Shown here: one piece after another, positions 47,020 to 54,875 of the stretch | How the letters are laid out: each line of letters begins with the position of its first letter | How positions within the stretch are numbered: the first letter of the stretch is position 1 | Assembly (NCBI RefSeq): GCF_004118635.1 | Contig: NZ_SDGU01000024.1 | Span: 58,580-122,579, forward strand | DNA: 64,000 bases | DNA from: Chlorobaculum sp. 24CR | Lineage (GTDB): Bacteria; Bacteroidota; Chlorobiia; Chlorobiales; Chlorobiaceae | Reading direction: 5' to 3' | Notes under the pieces: model-generated | Seen by the model: the letters and a program-made list of their open reading frames with translations, nothing else | Told to the model about the DNA's origin: nothing | Databases searched by the model: none | Program-made: the position numbers and the translations under genes

Positions 47020-47622
47020 ATGGCATATCAGCAACCAGCACTCCCGTACGCCGACAACGCGCTCGAACCGCACATTTCGGCCAATACCATCGGATTTCAC
47101 TACGGCAAGCACCATGCGGCTTACGTCAAAAACTACAACGGCCTTGTCGAAGGTACGCCGTATGACGCCATGAGCCTTGAAGAGGTAATCCTTCAGACCG
47201 CCAGCGACGCCGCCAAGGTTGGCGTATTCAACAACGGCGCTCAGGCCTGGAACCACAGCTTCTACTGGAACTGCCTCACGCCGAACGGCGGCGGCGAGCC
47301 GACCGGCGAAGTGGCCGCGAAGATTGCCGAGAATTTCGGCAGCGTTGACAAGTTCAAGGAGGAGCTGAAGAACGCCGCCGCAACCCAGTTCGGCAGCGGC
47401 TGGGCCTGGCTGGTGCTCGATGGCGGCACGCTCAAGGTAGTCAAAACCGCCAACGCCCAGAACCCGATGACCTCCGGCCAGACCCCGCTGCTGTGCATCG
47501 ACGTCTGGGAGCACGCCTACTACCTCGACTACCAGAACCGCCGCCCCGACCACGTGGCCGCCGTGATCGAAAACCTCATCAACTGGGAGTTCGTGAACGC
47601 AAACTACGCCGCAGCGAAATAA
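47020..47622 (+). CDS. sodB: Superoxide dismutase (Fe type)
   Basis: Dismutates superoxide to H2O2 and O2. 200 residues. The metal ligands are His27 (FHYGKHHAAYVKNYN), His79 (AQAWNHSFYW), and Asp161 and His165 (CIDVWEHAYYLDY). Gln75 in NNGAQAWNHSFYWNC is the iron-type outer-sphere residue, as in E. coli SodB, so iron is favoured. An anaerobe like this would use it for oxygen protection. A strong terminator follows. Confidence 0.96.
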   Translation: MAYQQPALPYADNALEPHISANTIGFHYGKHHAAYVKNYNGLVEGTPYDAMSLEEVILQTASDAAKVGVFNNGAQAWNHSFYWNCLTPNGGGEPTGEVAAKIAENFGSVDKFKEELKNAAATQFGSGWAWLVLDGGTLKVVKTANAQNPMTSGQTPLLCIDVWEHAYYLDYQNRRPDHVAAVIENLINWEFVNANYAAAK

Positions 47623-47641
47623 CCGCGTTGGCTGAATCTTT

Positions 47642-47678
47642 CGCCAAAGGCTCCGGTTTCCGGGGCCTTTGGCGTTTT
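47642..47678 (+). terminator. Intrinsic terminator after sodB
   Basis: A stem CGCCAAAGG ... CCTTTGGCG, extended by inner CCGG/CCGG pairing around a TTT loop, followed by TTTT. It begins 19 bases after the sodB stop. Confidence 0.85.
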
Positions 47679-47687
47679 GGGGAAACT

Positions 47688-47732
47688 CTTATAGGTCTTA
47701 TAAGTCCTATAGGTCATATAGGACTTATAGGA
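47688..47732. repeat. 9-bp tandem repeat array, copy 1 (five units)
   Basis: Five imperfect 9-mers (CTTATAGGT, CTTATAAGT, CCTATAGGT, CATATAGGA, CTTATAGGA) directly after the sodB terminator. The same kind of array recurs at 51001-51027 and 56260-56304. Confidence 0.85.
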
Positions 47733-47769
47733 AAAGAATGAAAGACGATTTTCCGCTTTTTTGCCCCCT

Positions 47770-47806
47770 CTTCAATTCATAATTCAGCATTCATCATTCA
47801 TAATTC
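47770..47806. repeat. 37-nt dispersed repeat, copy B
   Basis: AT-rich unit with TTCATAATTC words; matches the reverse complement of 24192-24228 in 34 of 37 positions. It abuts the stop of the DUF4292 lipoprotein. Confidence 0.75.
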
Positions 47807-47809
47807 TCC

Positions 47810-48667
47810 TCACAGCCACGGCAGGCGTTCCACTTCGTCGAGGTTGACGGTTTTCGTTTTAGCGGGGCGCTTGAACTTGATCGTGAAATCGGGTGGATTG
47901 ATGACCCGCTGGTCGTACACCACCTTCAGACTGCGCGATCCTTCCGGGTCGCCTTCGCGATAGAGAATCATGTCAATCTCACTCGGCACACGCAGCAATG
48001 CGCCATCCATGCCTGGCTGAGACTGATAGCCCGCGAACCGGAATTCGACGTTTTTGCGGCCCCAATGATCGAAATAGACGAGTCCGACGAGCGCCCTCGT
48101 CAGCGGATCGACCACCAGCTCTTTGGCGCCGTTACCGGACTTCACGGTGAAGCTGACCCGTCCGCTGCCCGTCGTGACCGATGCAATGTCGCTCGCCGGT
48201 TCCGGCATGTCGGCTATACCGAAGAGCGTTTCGGTCATGCGGCCAAACCCGGCGTTGACGCCGATGATCTTGCCGAGATTCTCGCCGTTGTTGCGCCCGA
48301 CGAGCATCCGGTTGTTGAGCATGTCGTTCACGAAGAGCGAGTCGGGCCGGATCAGGAGATCGGCCACCGGCCAGCCGAGAATGCCGGCCGTAACGATCAT
48401 GCGGGCCTCCTTCGACCTCTGCAACTGAACCGTGCAGTAGGCTTTGGCCTTGCGCTTCGGCGTCTGGAGGTAAAGGTCAGCGTAGCCATCCAGCGCCTTG
48501 ACCATGCTTGCGCTCGACGCCACCTCTTCGTACAGCTCCCTCATCTCTGGTGTCAACGGCACACGTCCACCGGGCAAGGCTGGTTCTCTGGTGACGGTTT
48601 TGAACTGCGAGCATCCTGCCATGACCAGAAATATGGTCAGGCACACCCATTTCATTACCGCTTTCAT
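47810..48667 (-). CDS. DUF4292-family outer-membrane lipoprotein
   Basis: 285 residues from the ATG at 48667, preceded by a good AGGAG. Lipoprotein signal: KWVCLTIFLVMAGCSQFKTV. The rest is a LolB/LolA-like beta-rich domain with PVADLLIRPDSLFVNDMLNN and DPLTRALVGLVYFDHWGRKN, matching the DUF4292 family of Bacteroidota and Chlorobiota. Probably helps move lipoproteins or lipids at the outer membrane, by fold analogy only. Confidence 0.8.
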   Translation of the reverse strand: MKAVMKWVCLTIFLVMAGCSQFKTVTREPALPGGRVPLTPEMRELYEEVASSASMVKALDGYADLYLQTPKRKAKAYCTVQLQRSKEARMIVTAGILGWPVADLLIRPDSLFVNDMLNNRMLVGRNNGENLGKIIGVNAGFGRMTETLFGIADMPEPASDIASVTTGSGRVSFTVKSGNGAKELVVDPLTRALVGLVYFDHWGRKNVEFRFAGYQSQPGMDGALLRVPSEIDMILYREGDPEGSRSLKVVYDQRVINPPDFTIKFKRPAKTKTVNLDEVERLPWL

Positions 48668-48838
48668 CGACACTCCTGTTTTCGTCATAATTTCTCTTAT
48701 CTCTTCACAATCCGTTCAACACGACCCTAAAGCGCCTTTGTCGGCGAAACTGAATCCCGGACAAGGTTGATAGCTCCGAAATGTTATTTTAATCAAATCC
48801 TTTCTCTGTAAAAACATGAAACCGGGAGTTTTCGATCC

Positions 48839-50023
48839 ATGCACGCACTCTACCTCAAACCTAAAGAGCACCGTCGGCTGCTCGGTGGCCACCTGTGGGT
48901 TTTCAGCAACGAGCTTCGCGAGGTGCCGCGTGACATTGCCGCCGGTGAAACCGTTCAGCTCTTTACCAACGATGGACGCCTGCTCGGCGCGGGATTCTTC
49001 AACCCGCAATCGCTGATCGCCTTCCGCCTGCTGACCCGTGACGAGGCGCAGCCCGACCGCGATTTCTTCCGGAGCAAACTGCTCGAAGCGCTGAAGCTTC
49101 GCGAAAAAATCTATCCCGAAAGCCAGACCAACGCCTGGCGGCTGGTTCATGGCGAGTCGGACGGCCTGCCAGGCCTGGTGATCGACCGCTTCGACCGCGC
49201 CTTCGTGCTGCAATCGTTTTCGGCCGGTATTGACCTTCACCTGCCGCTGTTCTGCGAACTGCTCCGGGAGCTGTTCGATCCGAAAGCGATCGTGGTGCGA
49301 AACGAATCGCCGCTGAGAGAACTCGAAGGGCTGCCGCTCTACCGCGAAACGGTTCTCGGCGAGAGTGACGATATGCTGCAGGTGATCCGGGATGGCGGCG
49401 TCAGTTACCGGGTCAACATTCTCGAAGGCCAGAAGACCGGATTTTTCCTCGACCAGCGAGAAAACCGACGGCATATCCGGAAATACGCCGCAGGCGCTGA
49501 CGTACTCGACGTTTATACCAACGAAGGCGGCTTCGCACTCAACGCCATGCACGCCGGAGCGAAATCGACCACCATGGTCGATATTTCGCAGGAGGCGCTG
49601 CAACGCGCCGAACAGAATGCCCGGATGAACGGCTTCGGAGATTTTTCGATCGTCGCCGCCGATGCGTTTCAAACCCTCGGACAGCTCCGGCAGGAAAACC
49701 GCTCGTTCGACCTGGTGATCCTCGATCCGCCAAGCTTCACCAAAAGCCGCAAAACCGTACCGACGGCGCTGAAAGCCTACACGAAACTCAACCGGCTTGG
49801 CGCGCAGCTCGTCAGGAACGAGGGATTTCTTGCGACCGCCTCCTGCTCGCACCACGTTGCCGAAGAGGATTTCCTCTCGGCAGTCCAGCTCGGAGCGACG
49901 CAGGCGGGCAAGCATCTGCGCCTCATCAGCCGCGCCGCGCAGCCGCCAGACCATCCGGTGCTGCTCTCGATGCCCGAAACGAGTTATCTCAAATTCGCCT
50001 GTTTCTACGTAACGAATCTGTAG
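48839..50023 (+). CDS. Class I SAM-dependent rRNA cytosine methyltransferase, RlmI-like
   Basis: 394 residues. N-terminal PUA-type domain ([18 protein letters not shown]), central RMFL-like region ([34 protein letters not shown]) and a Rossmann methyltransferase with [39 protein letters not shown] and the catalytic-region motifs [11 protein letters not shown] and ATASCSHHV (Cys). RlmI methylates C1962 of 23S rRNA at C5. The motif [11 protein letters not shown] departs from the usual DLFCYTGGFSL. Target is inferred. Confidence 0.9.
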   Translation: MHALYLKPKEHRRLLGGHLWVFSNELREVPRDIAAGETVQLFTNDGRLLGAGFFNPQSLIAFRLLTRDEAQPDRDFFRSKLLEALKLREKIYPESQTNAWRLVHGESDGLPGLVIDRFDRAFVLQSFSAGIDLHLPLFCELLRELFDPKAIVVRNESPLRELEGLPLYRETVLGESDDMLQVIRDGGVSYRVNILEGQKTGFFLDQRENRRHIRKYAAGADVLDVYTNEGGFALNAMHAGAKSTTMVDISQEALQRAEQNARMNGFGDFSIVAADAFQTLGQLRQENRSFDLVILDPPSFTKSRKTVPTALKAYTKLNRLGAQLVRNEGFLATASCSHHVAEEDFLSAVQLGATQAGKHLRLISRAAQPPDHPVLLSMPETSYLKFACFYVTNL

Positions 50024-50226
50024 CTTATCTGACAAATGCTGCCAAACGGTTGCTTGACTGAAAACCTTGACTCCAGACCAAAACACGAAATAAAAAAAGC
50101 TTGTAAAAAATTACGTTTTTTCACTTTACAGAAACCTCAAAAAATCAGCATCAGCCGCCACAAACAGGAAGAAATACGTCATTTCTATACAATGGTTAGT
50201 AATTCATAAAAAAACTATTTTTTGTC

Positions 50227-50254
50227 TTGCAATTCACCGTTTCATGCCTATATT
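50227..50254 (+). promoter_or_regulatory. Sigma-70-like promoter of the candidate small RNA
   Basis: -35 TTGCAA (50227-50232), 16-bp spacer, -10 TATATT (50249-50254). Start predicted near 50261-50262. Confidence 0.5.
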
Positions 50255-50261
50255 GTTGTCG

Positions 50262-50347
50262 AGTAAGCTATATAATCGACGCCCGTTGATTAAGATAGCT
50301 TACATGTGCAGCATGATGTAAAGGGGTACGTCATGCTGCTTTTTTTT
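50262..50347 (+). ncRNA. Candidate structured small RNA with intrinsic terminator
   Basis: About 86 nt. A 9-bp perfect stem GTAAGCTAT (50263-50271) / ATAGCTTAC (50295-50303) encloses a 23-nt region, and a second stem GCAGCATGA (50308-50316) / TCATGCTGC (50331-50339), with a 14-nt loop, is followed by eight Ts (50340-50347). A sigma-70-like promoter lies immediately upstream. It does not match 6S, tmRNA, SRP RNA or RNase P by eye. It might instead be a leader of nothing (no downstream gene on this strand), which favours a free-standing sRNA. Confidence 0.45.
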
Positions 50348-50365
50348 GTGCCTGCCCGCTAACCC

Positions 50366-50941
50366 TCACCCGGCGAAAGCTTTTACCATGTCATACACCT
50401 CCCGCCACGAACCGGCCCTCGGCGTTTCGATATGCCGGTTGGTACTGTTCCCGAAACAGATGGTAAAAAAACCCCGGCTTCGGAGCTGCTCCACATTGCC
50501 CGGAGAGTCCTCGATGTAGATGTCCGCGCCGACCTGCGTCTTCTCCTTCATGAAACAGAGATCCCAATAGGGAATGCCGTGGCTGTCGAGCCAGTTGACT
50601 GTCTGCTGCACGGCGGCGGCATGAAAATAGTGGATGAACAGCCGGTGGGTGATGATGCGGATGCGATAGCCTTCGTCGGAGAGCTGGCGCAGATATTTGC
50701 GTGCTCCCGGAATCACCTCCATGCTGCCGAACAGCTCGCGCTGCGTGACGGCGAACCGGTGGAGACTGTCGTACTGGTTCTGGTTGGTGATCCCCCACTC
50801 GGAAAGCCCGTAAGAGACTTCTGCTGAGAGTTCGTCAACCGGCTTCTCGAACCACTCCGCGGCGATATGCCTCATGCGCCCGTAAAAATCGGCGCACACC
50901 CCGTCGAGATCAACGCCGATTACAATGCTGTTTTGTGACAT
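50366..50941 (-). CDS. HAD-superfamily 5'-nucleotidase / 5'(3')-deoxyribonucleotidase
   Basis: 191 residues. The HAD nucleophile motif [16 protein letters not shown] is at the N-terminus, motif II in IRIITHRLF, motif III around [18 protein letters not shown] (Asp pair). The middle region resembles NT5C-type 5'(3')-deoxyribonucleotidases, which dephosphorylate dUMP/dTMP. A cytosolic nucleotide phosphatase is the likely role. It is convergent with the candidate sRNA; the 3' end lies 19 bases past its T-run. Confidence 0.85.
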   Translation of the reverse strand: MSQNSIVIGVDLDGVCADFYGRMRHIAAEWFEKPVDELSAEVSYGLSEWGITNQNQYDSLHRFAVTQRELFGSMEVIPGARKYLRQLSDEGYRIRIITHRLFIHYFHAAAVQQTVNWLDSHGIPYWDLCFMKEKTQVGADIYIEDSPGNVEQLRSRGFFTICFGNSTNRHIETPRAGSWREVYDMVKAFAG

Positions 50942-50999
50942 GGTTAATAGGGTATTTTTTGTGAAGAGGTGGCTGCCCTGAAGCGCCGAGGAAAAGAAT

Positions 51000-51027
51000 A
51001 GGTCTTATATGACTTATAAGACCTATT
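51000..51027. repeat. 9-bp tandem repeat array, copy 2 (three units)
   Basis: Units GGTCTTATA, TGACTTATA and AGACCTATT. They also form a 10-bp inverted repeat, AGGTCTTATA (51000-51009) and TATAAGACCT (51015-51024), with a 5-nt loop. It lies between the nucleotidase start and the thioredoxin-TPR stop. Confidence 0.75.
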
Positions 51028-51052
51028 TATCGATGTTGCAAACCAACGCTCT

Positions 51053-51859
51053 TCAGAACGCGCGGTCGAAGGTTCGACGGTATTTCATCGTGACTTCGTG
51101 CTCTTCGCCGAGAAACCGGAAAATGGCGATGCAGGCCTTGCGCGAACCATCATCGTCGTAAGAGCGATCATCCCGCAAAACCGAGATAAATTGGTCGAGC
51201 GCGCGGTCGAGGCCTCCGCCTCGCAGGCTTTCAACCGCCGCGCCGTAAGCCTCCCGGCTCTGTGCTTCGGGAAGCTCCGCGGCGGGGCGCACGAGCAATG
51301 CGCCGAGTGTTCGCACCGACTCGCTCAGGTCGGCATAGTCCGGCTCCGCTTCGAGCGACTCAGCAAGCCTCAGCGCCTCTTCGGGGCGTGAAAACAGAAT
51401 AAGCCTCACCAGCATTGCGACGGCTTTCCGATTCTCCGGTTCATTGGCCAGCACGCCATCAAGCAGGGCGATCGCTGCGGCGTCGTTGCCCGCAGCGATT
51501 TCGGCGGCAGCGCGTTCGACGTCGGCAGTCCAGGGACTTGGCAGGGCTTTCGAGAGCCACAGCTCGATCTGCTGCTCAGGAAGCGCTCCGGTGAACTCAT
51601 CGATCAGTTCGCCATTTGAAAACAGCTTCACATTCGGAATTCCCCTGATGCCGTATTGCGCTGAAATCTCCGGAAACTCTTCGGTATTGACCTTCACGAG
51701 CACCCATTTCCCGCCATGACGCTCCGCAAGTTGTTCAAGCACCGGGGCCAGAATCCGGCACGGCCCGCACCACGGCGCCCAGAAATCGACGAGCACCGGA
51801 ACGGTTTTGCTTTGCTCAATGACATCACGCTGAAAATCGAAAGGAGTACTGCTCTGCAT
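51053..51859 (-). CDS. Thioredoxin-domain co-chaperone (YbbN/CnoX-like)
   Basis: 268 residues from the ATG at 51859. The N-terminal thioredoxin fold has an intact WAPWCGPC active site (Cys31, Cys34) and the cis-Pro segment RGIPNVKLF. The remaining about 150 residues are helical and TPR-like, as in YbbN/CnoX, which cooperate with DnaK/GroEL in redox stress. In E. coli YbbN the active cysteines are partly lost, whereas here both are present, so it may be redox-active. The frame is open to 51955 but the extra N-terminal part is not domain-like. Confidence 0.85.
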   Translation of the reverse strand: MQSSTPFDFQRDVIEQSKTVPVLVDFWAPWCGPCRILAPVLEQLAERHGGKWVLVKVNTEEFPEISAQYGIRGIPNVKLFSNGELIDEFTGALPEQQIELWLSKALPSPWTADVERAAAEIAAGNDAAAIALLDGVLANEPENRKAVAMLVRLILFSRPEEALRLAESLEAEPDYADLSESVRTLGALLVRPAAELPEAQSREAYGAAVESLRGGGLDRALDQFISVLRDDRSYDDDGSRKACIAIFRFLGEEHEVTMKYRRTFDRAF

Positions 51860-51982
51860 TGTTATGAATATTTTCGTTGAGAATCGGCCCAAAACATGCC
51901 GCCGGAAACAGCATGGATAACAGGGTAGTATAAACCGCACAACCCAAAACACCAATTCAACCTCGCCGCGAACTCCGACTCA

Positions 51983-52011
51983 TTGACAGTTTCGCATCCA
52001 TAACTTATAGA
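51983..52011 (+). promoter_or_regulatory. Sigma-70-type promoter candidate upstream of the outer-membrane protein
   Basis: TTGACA (51983-51988), 17-bp spacer, TATAGA (52006-52011). It implies a start near 52018 and a roughly 138-nt leader before the ATG at 52156. Confidence 0.5.
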
Positions 52012-52155
52012 GAAGTCAGGGCCAGAGCGTAAACCCGAAAGACGCATACACATAAGAATTACTTTTAGTATGTATCGAAATTAATACTTAACTTCTGCGT
52101 GTTGTACCAACACAAACCCATCACCATATCAATCAACCAATAAACCCAAACATTA

Positions 52156-52842
52156 ATGAAGCACTCTGTGTTGAAACGTGCGCTGCTTCCGGCGCTGCTG
52201 GCCATCGGAATGAGCGCTCCGTCCGCAGCATTCGCCGGAGCCGGAGATATCGCCCTCGGCGTTAAGGGCGGCACCACCGGTATCGGCGGCGAAGTTACCG
52301 TCGGCGTCATCGACAAACTCAATTTCCGGACGGGTTACAACTTTTTCAATTACGACGGAAACGCCACGGAAAGCGGCATCGATTACGATTACAAGCTCAA
52401 ACTCCGCACCTTGCCGTTGCTGCTCGACCTGCACCCCTTTAGCAGTGGCTTCAGGGTGACATCGGGCATTTTCATCAACAACAACGAAGTCACCGGCACA
52501 GCGACAGCGCAAGGCAGTTATGATATTGGCGGAACAACCTATAACGCTGCTGACATCGGCTCTCTCGATGCAAAAATCGATTTCAGGAAAACAGCGCCGT
52601 ACCTCGGCATCGGCTGGGGCAACGCTGTCGGCAAGAACAGCCGCCTGACCATCGCGTTCGATGCGGGCGTCATGTTCCAGGGGACACCGAAAGTCTCGCT
52701 CACGCCAAGAGATGTTCAGGCAGGAGTTGATACGGCTCTCCTCCAGAAAAACATCGACAAAGAGATCGCAGACGTCAAGGATGACATCGACAACCTCAAG
52801 TACTACCCGATCATCTCGCTCGGCCTGGCTTACAAATTCTGA
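52156..52842 (+). CDS. Outer-membrane beta-barrel protein
   Basis: 228 residues with a typical Sec signal (basic start, LLPALLAIGMSAPSAAFA). The mature part alternates polar and hydrophobic residues with barrel-like strands (NFRTGYNFFNYDG, KIDFRKTAPYLGIGWG, SLGLAYKF) and ends in Phe, the outer-membrane assembly signature. A likely periplasmic or loop helical insert (DVQAGVDTALLQKN) is present. No specific family; function as pore, receptor or surface protein cannot be decided. A sigma-70-like promoter lies upstream. Confidence 0.75.
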   Translation: MKHSVLKRALLPALLAIGMSAPSAAFAGAGDIALGVKGGTTGIGGEVTVGVIDKLNFRTGYNFFNYDGNATESGIDYDYKLKLRTLPLLLDLHPFSSGFRVTSGIFINNNEVTGTATAQGSYDIGGTTYNAADIGSLDAKIDFRKTAPYLGIGWGNAVGKNSRLTIAFDAGVMFQGTPKVSLTPRDVQAGVDTALLQKNIDKEIADVKDDIDNLKYYPIISLGLAYKF

Positions 52843-52877
52843 TCTCTCGCTCGGCAGTCCTGGCCGATCTTTCGGGA

Positions 52878-53057
52878 TCAGCCCTGTTCTTTAAGCTCTT
52901 TCGAAGCTCTCCTCAGGTAACTCGAAGCCTCTTCGAGATGGTTGAGCGCCTGGCGGATTTCGTAATCGTCATCCGCATCGGCCCTGGCCCGCTCAAGGCG
53001 CTTGCGGGCATCCTCAACAGCGTCGGCAGCAAGCTGGAGCGTTGAATTGACAGACAT
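52878..53057 (-). CDS. Small helical protein of unknown function
   Basis: 59 residues from the ATG at 53057 (MSVNSTLQLAADAVEDARKR), chosen because GGGATGGA sits five bases upstream; another ATG at 53066 has no such site. The whole protein is one charged helix (RKRLERARADADDDYEIRQA, YLRRASKELKEQG), suggesting a helical hairpin or oligomer. No family recognised. Convergent with the outer-membrane protein gene. Confidence 0.6.
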   Translation of the reverse strand: MSVNSTLQLAADAVEDARKRLERARADADDDYEIRQALNHLEEASSYLRRASKELKEQG

Positions 53058-53255
53058 GATTTCCATCCCATAATTATGTAGTTGTCAATAAAATTCCTTA
53101 ACCTTCACAATGTAAAAAAGAGACCCCGTGCCATGCAATTGTACGCCCTGCTCTTTTCAGCACGACATCGTTCTCTGAACGGCAAAACGCTGAGCTGAAT
53201 CCCGGCGATCTGTCCGGAAAATCTTCCCTGATTTCAACTTGTCTGATAACAACCT

Positions 53256-53726
53256 ATGAGAAAAGCGATACCGGCGTTTTTACTGCTCTCACTCCTTACC
53301 GCTCCATCAACGCTCCGGGCGGAAGGCTCAGTCGGCAGAATCGAGGTGCTTATCGACAATATGCGCAGCCCCAATGGCGTGGTGGGCGTGGCGCTGTTCA
53401 ACGCCAAAAAGGGATTCCCCGATAAAAACGCGCTGGCATACAAGGGGCGAAGCGTTCCGGCGGGAAAGCGCTGCGAGGTGATTTTCGAGAATGTTCCGTA
53501 TGGGGTCTATGCCGTCAGCGTGCTGCACGACGAGAATGGCAACGGCAAAATGGACAAGGGATTCCTCGGCATTCCGAAAGAGGGATTCGGCGTCTCGAAC
53601 AACCCTGAAATCAAAATGGGGCCGCCCTCCTTTTCCGATTCACGTTTCGATCTCAAGAGCGAGAAATTGACCCTGAACATCGACATGAACTACCTGCGCA
53701 AACCCAAAAACAAGAATCAGCAATAA
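53256..53726 (+). CDS. Exported DUF2141-family protein
   Basis: 156 residues with a signal peptide (AFLLLSLLTAPSTLRA|EGS). The domain matches DUF2141: IEVLIDNMRSPNGVVGVALF, then PYGVYAVSVLHDENGNGKMD and GFLGIPKEGFGVSNNPEIKM. The DENGNGKMDKG element resembles a calcium-binding loop. Predicted periplasmic or outer-membrane associated; function unknown. Confidence 0.8.
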   Translation: MRKAIPAFLLLSLLTAPSTLRAEGSVGRIEVLIDNMRSPNGVVGVALFNAKKGFPDKNALAYKGRSVPAGKRCEVIFENVPYGVYAVSVLHDENGNGKMDKGFLGIPKEGFGVSNNPEIKMGPPSFSDSRFDLKSEKLTLNIDMNYLRKPKNKNQQ

Positions 53727-53942
53727 TGGCTCAATCGAGAAAAATGCCTGTCGAATCTTCTTCATTCATGTAGTTTTTACATACATTCCTACCCGATGGT
53801 ATCATTTCCAGCGTACCAGCCAATCCCGAAAAAATATAACCCTTTCTTTCAGAACAACTTGTCGCCAATCCTCTGACTTGGCACGGTTATTGTAACAATG
53901 AATCAAGAGACTGAAGTATCATACCATAAAACAGGACTAATT

Positions 53943-54875
53943 ATGACCAATTTTACCACCATACAGGGCGAACTTCGCGGCGTCGAATTCAGAACGCTTT
54001 ACTCGAACGGCAAGACTGACGGCTGCCTGGTCAAGGAGGAGAACATGCTCAGCACACCGTACGGCGACCTGATTCCCCAGTACGAGGCCGAGGACATGGG
54101 ACGCCGCCACCTCAAGCCGTTCTATTTTTACAAAAGCGGCACCATCAAATCGGTGCCGTTGCAATCGCAAACGCTTATCCGGACTCCGGTTGGCGGTGTG
54201 CCCGCCGAGCTGGTCACCTTTTACGAGTCGGGCGCGCTCAAGCGCCTCTTTCCGCTCGACGGCAAGCTCAGCGGGTTCTGGACGGCAAAGAACGAGTTCG
54301 CGCTGGCCGAGGAGCTGACGGTCGAGTCGCCGCTTGGCAGCCTGCGGGCAAAGTTCATCGCCCTGCAATTTTTTGAAAGCGGCGCGCTCAAAAGCCTCAC
54401 CCTGTGGCCTGGCGAGTTTTTGACCCTCTCGACACCGGCAGGTCAGATTCGGGTTCGCACCGGCATCGCCTTCTACGAAAACGGCGCGATCCGCTCGCTC
54501 GAACCGGCGGGCGTGGTCAAGGTTGAAACCCCGGTCGGTACCATGACCGCGTACGACAACGATCCGCAGGGCGTGCACGGCGACCTCAATTCGCTGGAGT
54601 TCAACCAGGACGGCGGCGTTATGGCGCTCAAAACGGTGTCGGAGGAGATCGTGATTACCGACCAGCTCGGCGAAGAGCACCTGTTCCGCCCCTGGCTCAA
54701 GGACAACCCGTGCGGCGCGGAGCGCAAGGTGGTGGTGCCGCTGAAGGTGCGCTTCAGCGAGGGGCGGATCATCTTCGACGACCGGCGCGAGTCGTTCAAT
54801 ATGGCGCAGTGCCAGGTGGAGATCAGGGCGTTCGACCGCAAGGCTGGCGATCCGGCCTACTCCTGCGCGGGCTGA
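53943..54875 (+). CDS. Repeat protein with MORN-like beta repeats
   Basis: 310 residues from the ATG at 53943, preceded by AGGA; an ATG at 53898 lacks a ribosome-binding site. The body is a run of about six short beta repeats with an (F/Y)(Y/F)xxGxxKSLxL pattern: FYFYKSGTIKSVPLQSQ, FYESGALKRLFPLDG, FFESGALKSLTLWPG, FYENGAIRSLEPAGV. These resemble MORN/YwqK-type 'toxin-antitoxin' repeats, but I do not identify the family. Cytoplasmic, without signal. Its 3' end overlaps the convergent flavoprotein gene by 19 bases. Confidence 0.65.
   Translation: MTNFTTIQGELRGVEFRTLYSNGKTDGCLVKEENMLSTPYGDLIPQYEAEDMGRRHLKPFYFYKSGTIKSVPLQSQTLIRTPVGGVPAELVTFYESGALKRLFPLDGKLSGFWTAKNEFALAEELTVESPLGSLRAKFIALQFFESGALKSLTLWPGEFLTLSTPAGQIRVRTGIAFYENGAIRSLEPAGVVKVETPVGTMTAYDNDPQGVHGDLNSLEFNQDGGVMALKTVSEEIVITDQLGEEHLFRPWLKDNPCGAERKVVVPLKVRFSEGRIIFDDRRESFNMAQCQVEIRAFDRKAGDPAYSCAG

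Larger units (their letters stand above)
50024..50365. other. 342-bp gap holding a candidate small-RNA gene
   Basis: Between the RlmI-like gene and the convergent nucleotidase. Contains a promoter-like sequence (50227-50254), two hairpins and a T-run; see the ncRNA entry. No protein-coding gene fits. Confidence 0.7.

Noticed and set aside
50262..50347. Leader or attenuator of a downstream gene
   Set aside because: The next gene on the same strand is far away; the adjacent gene is on the opposite strand.
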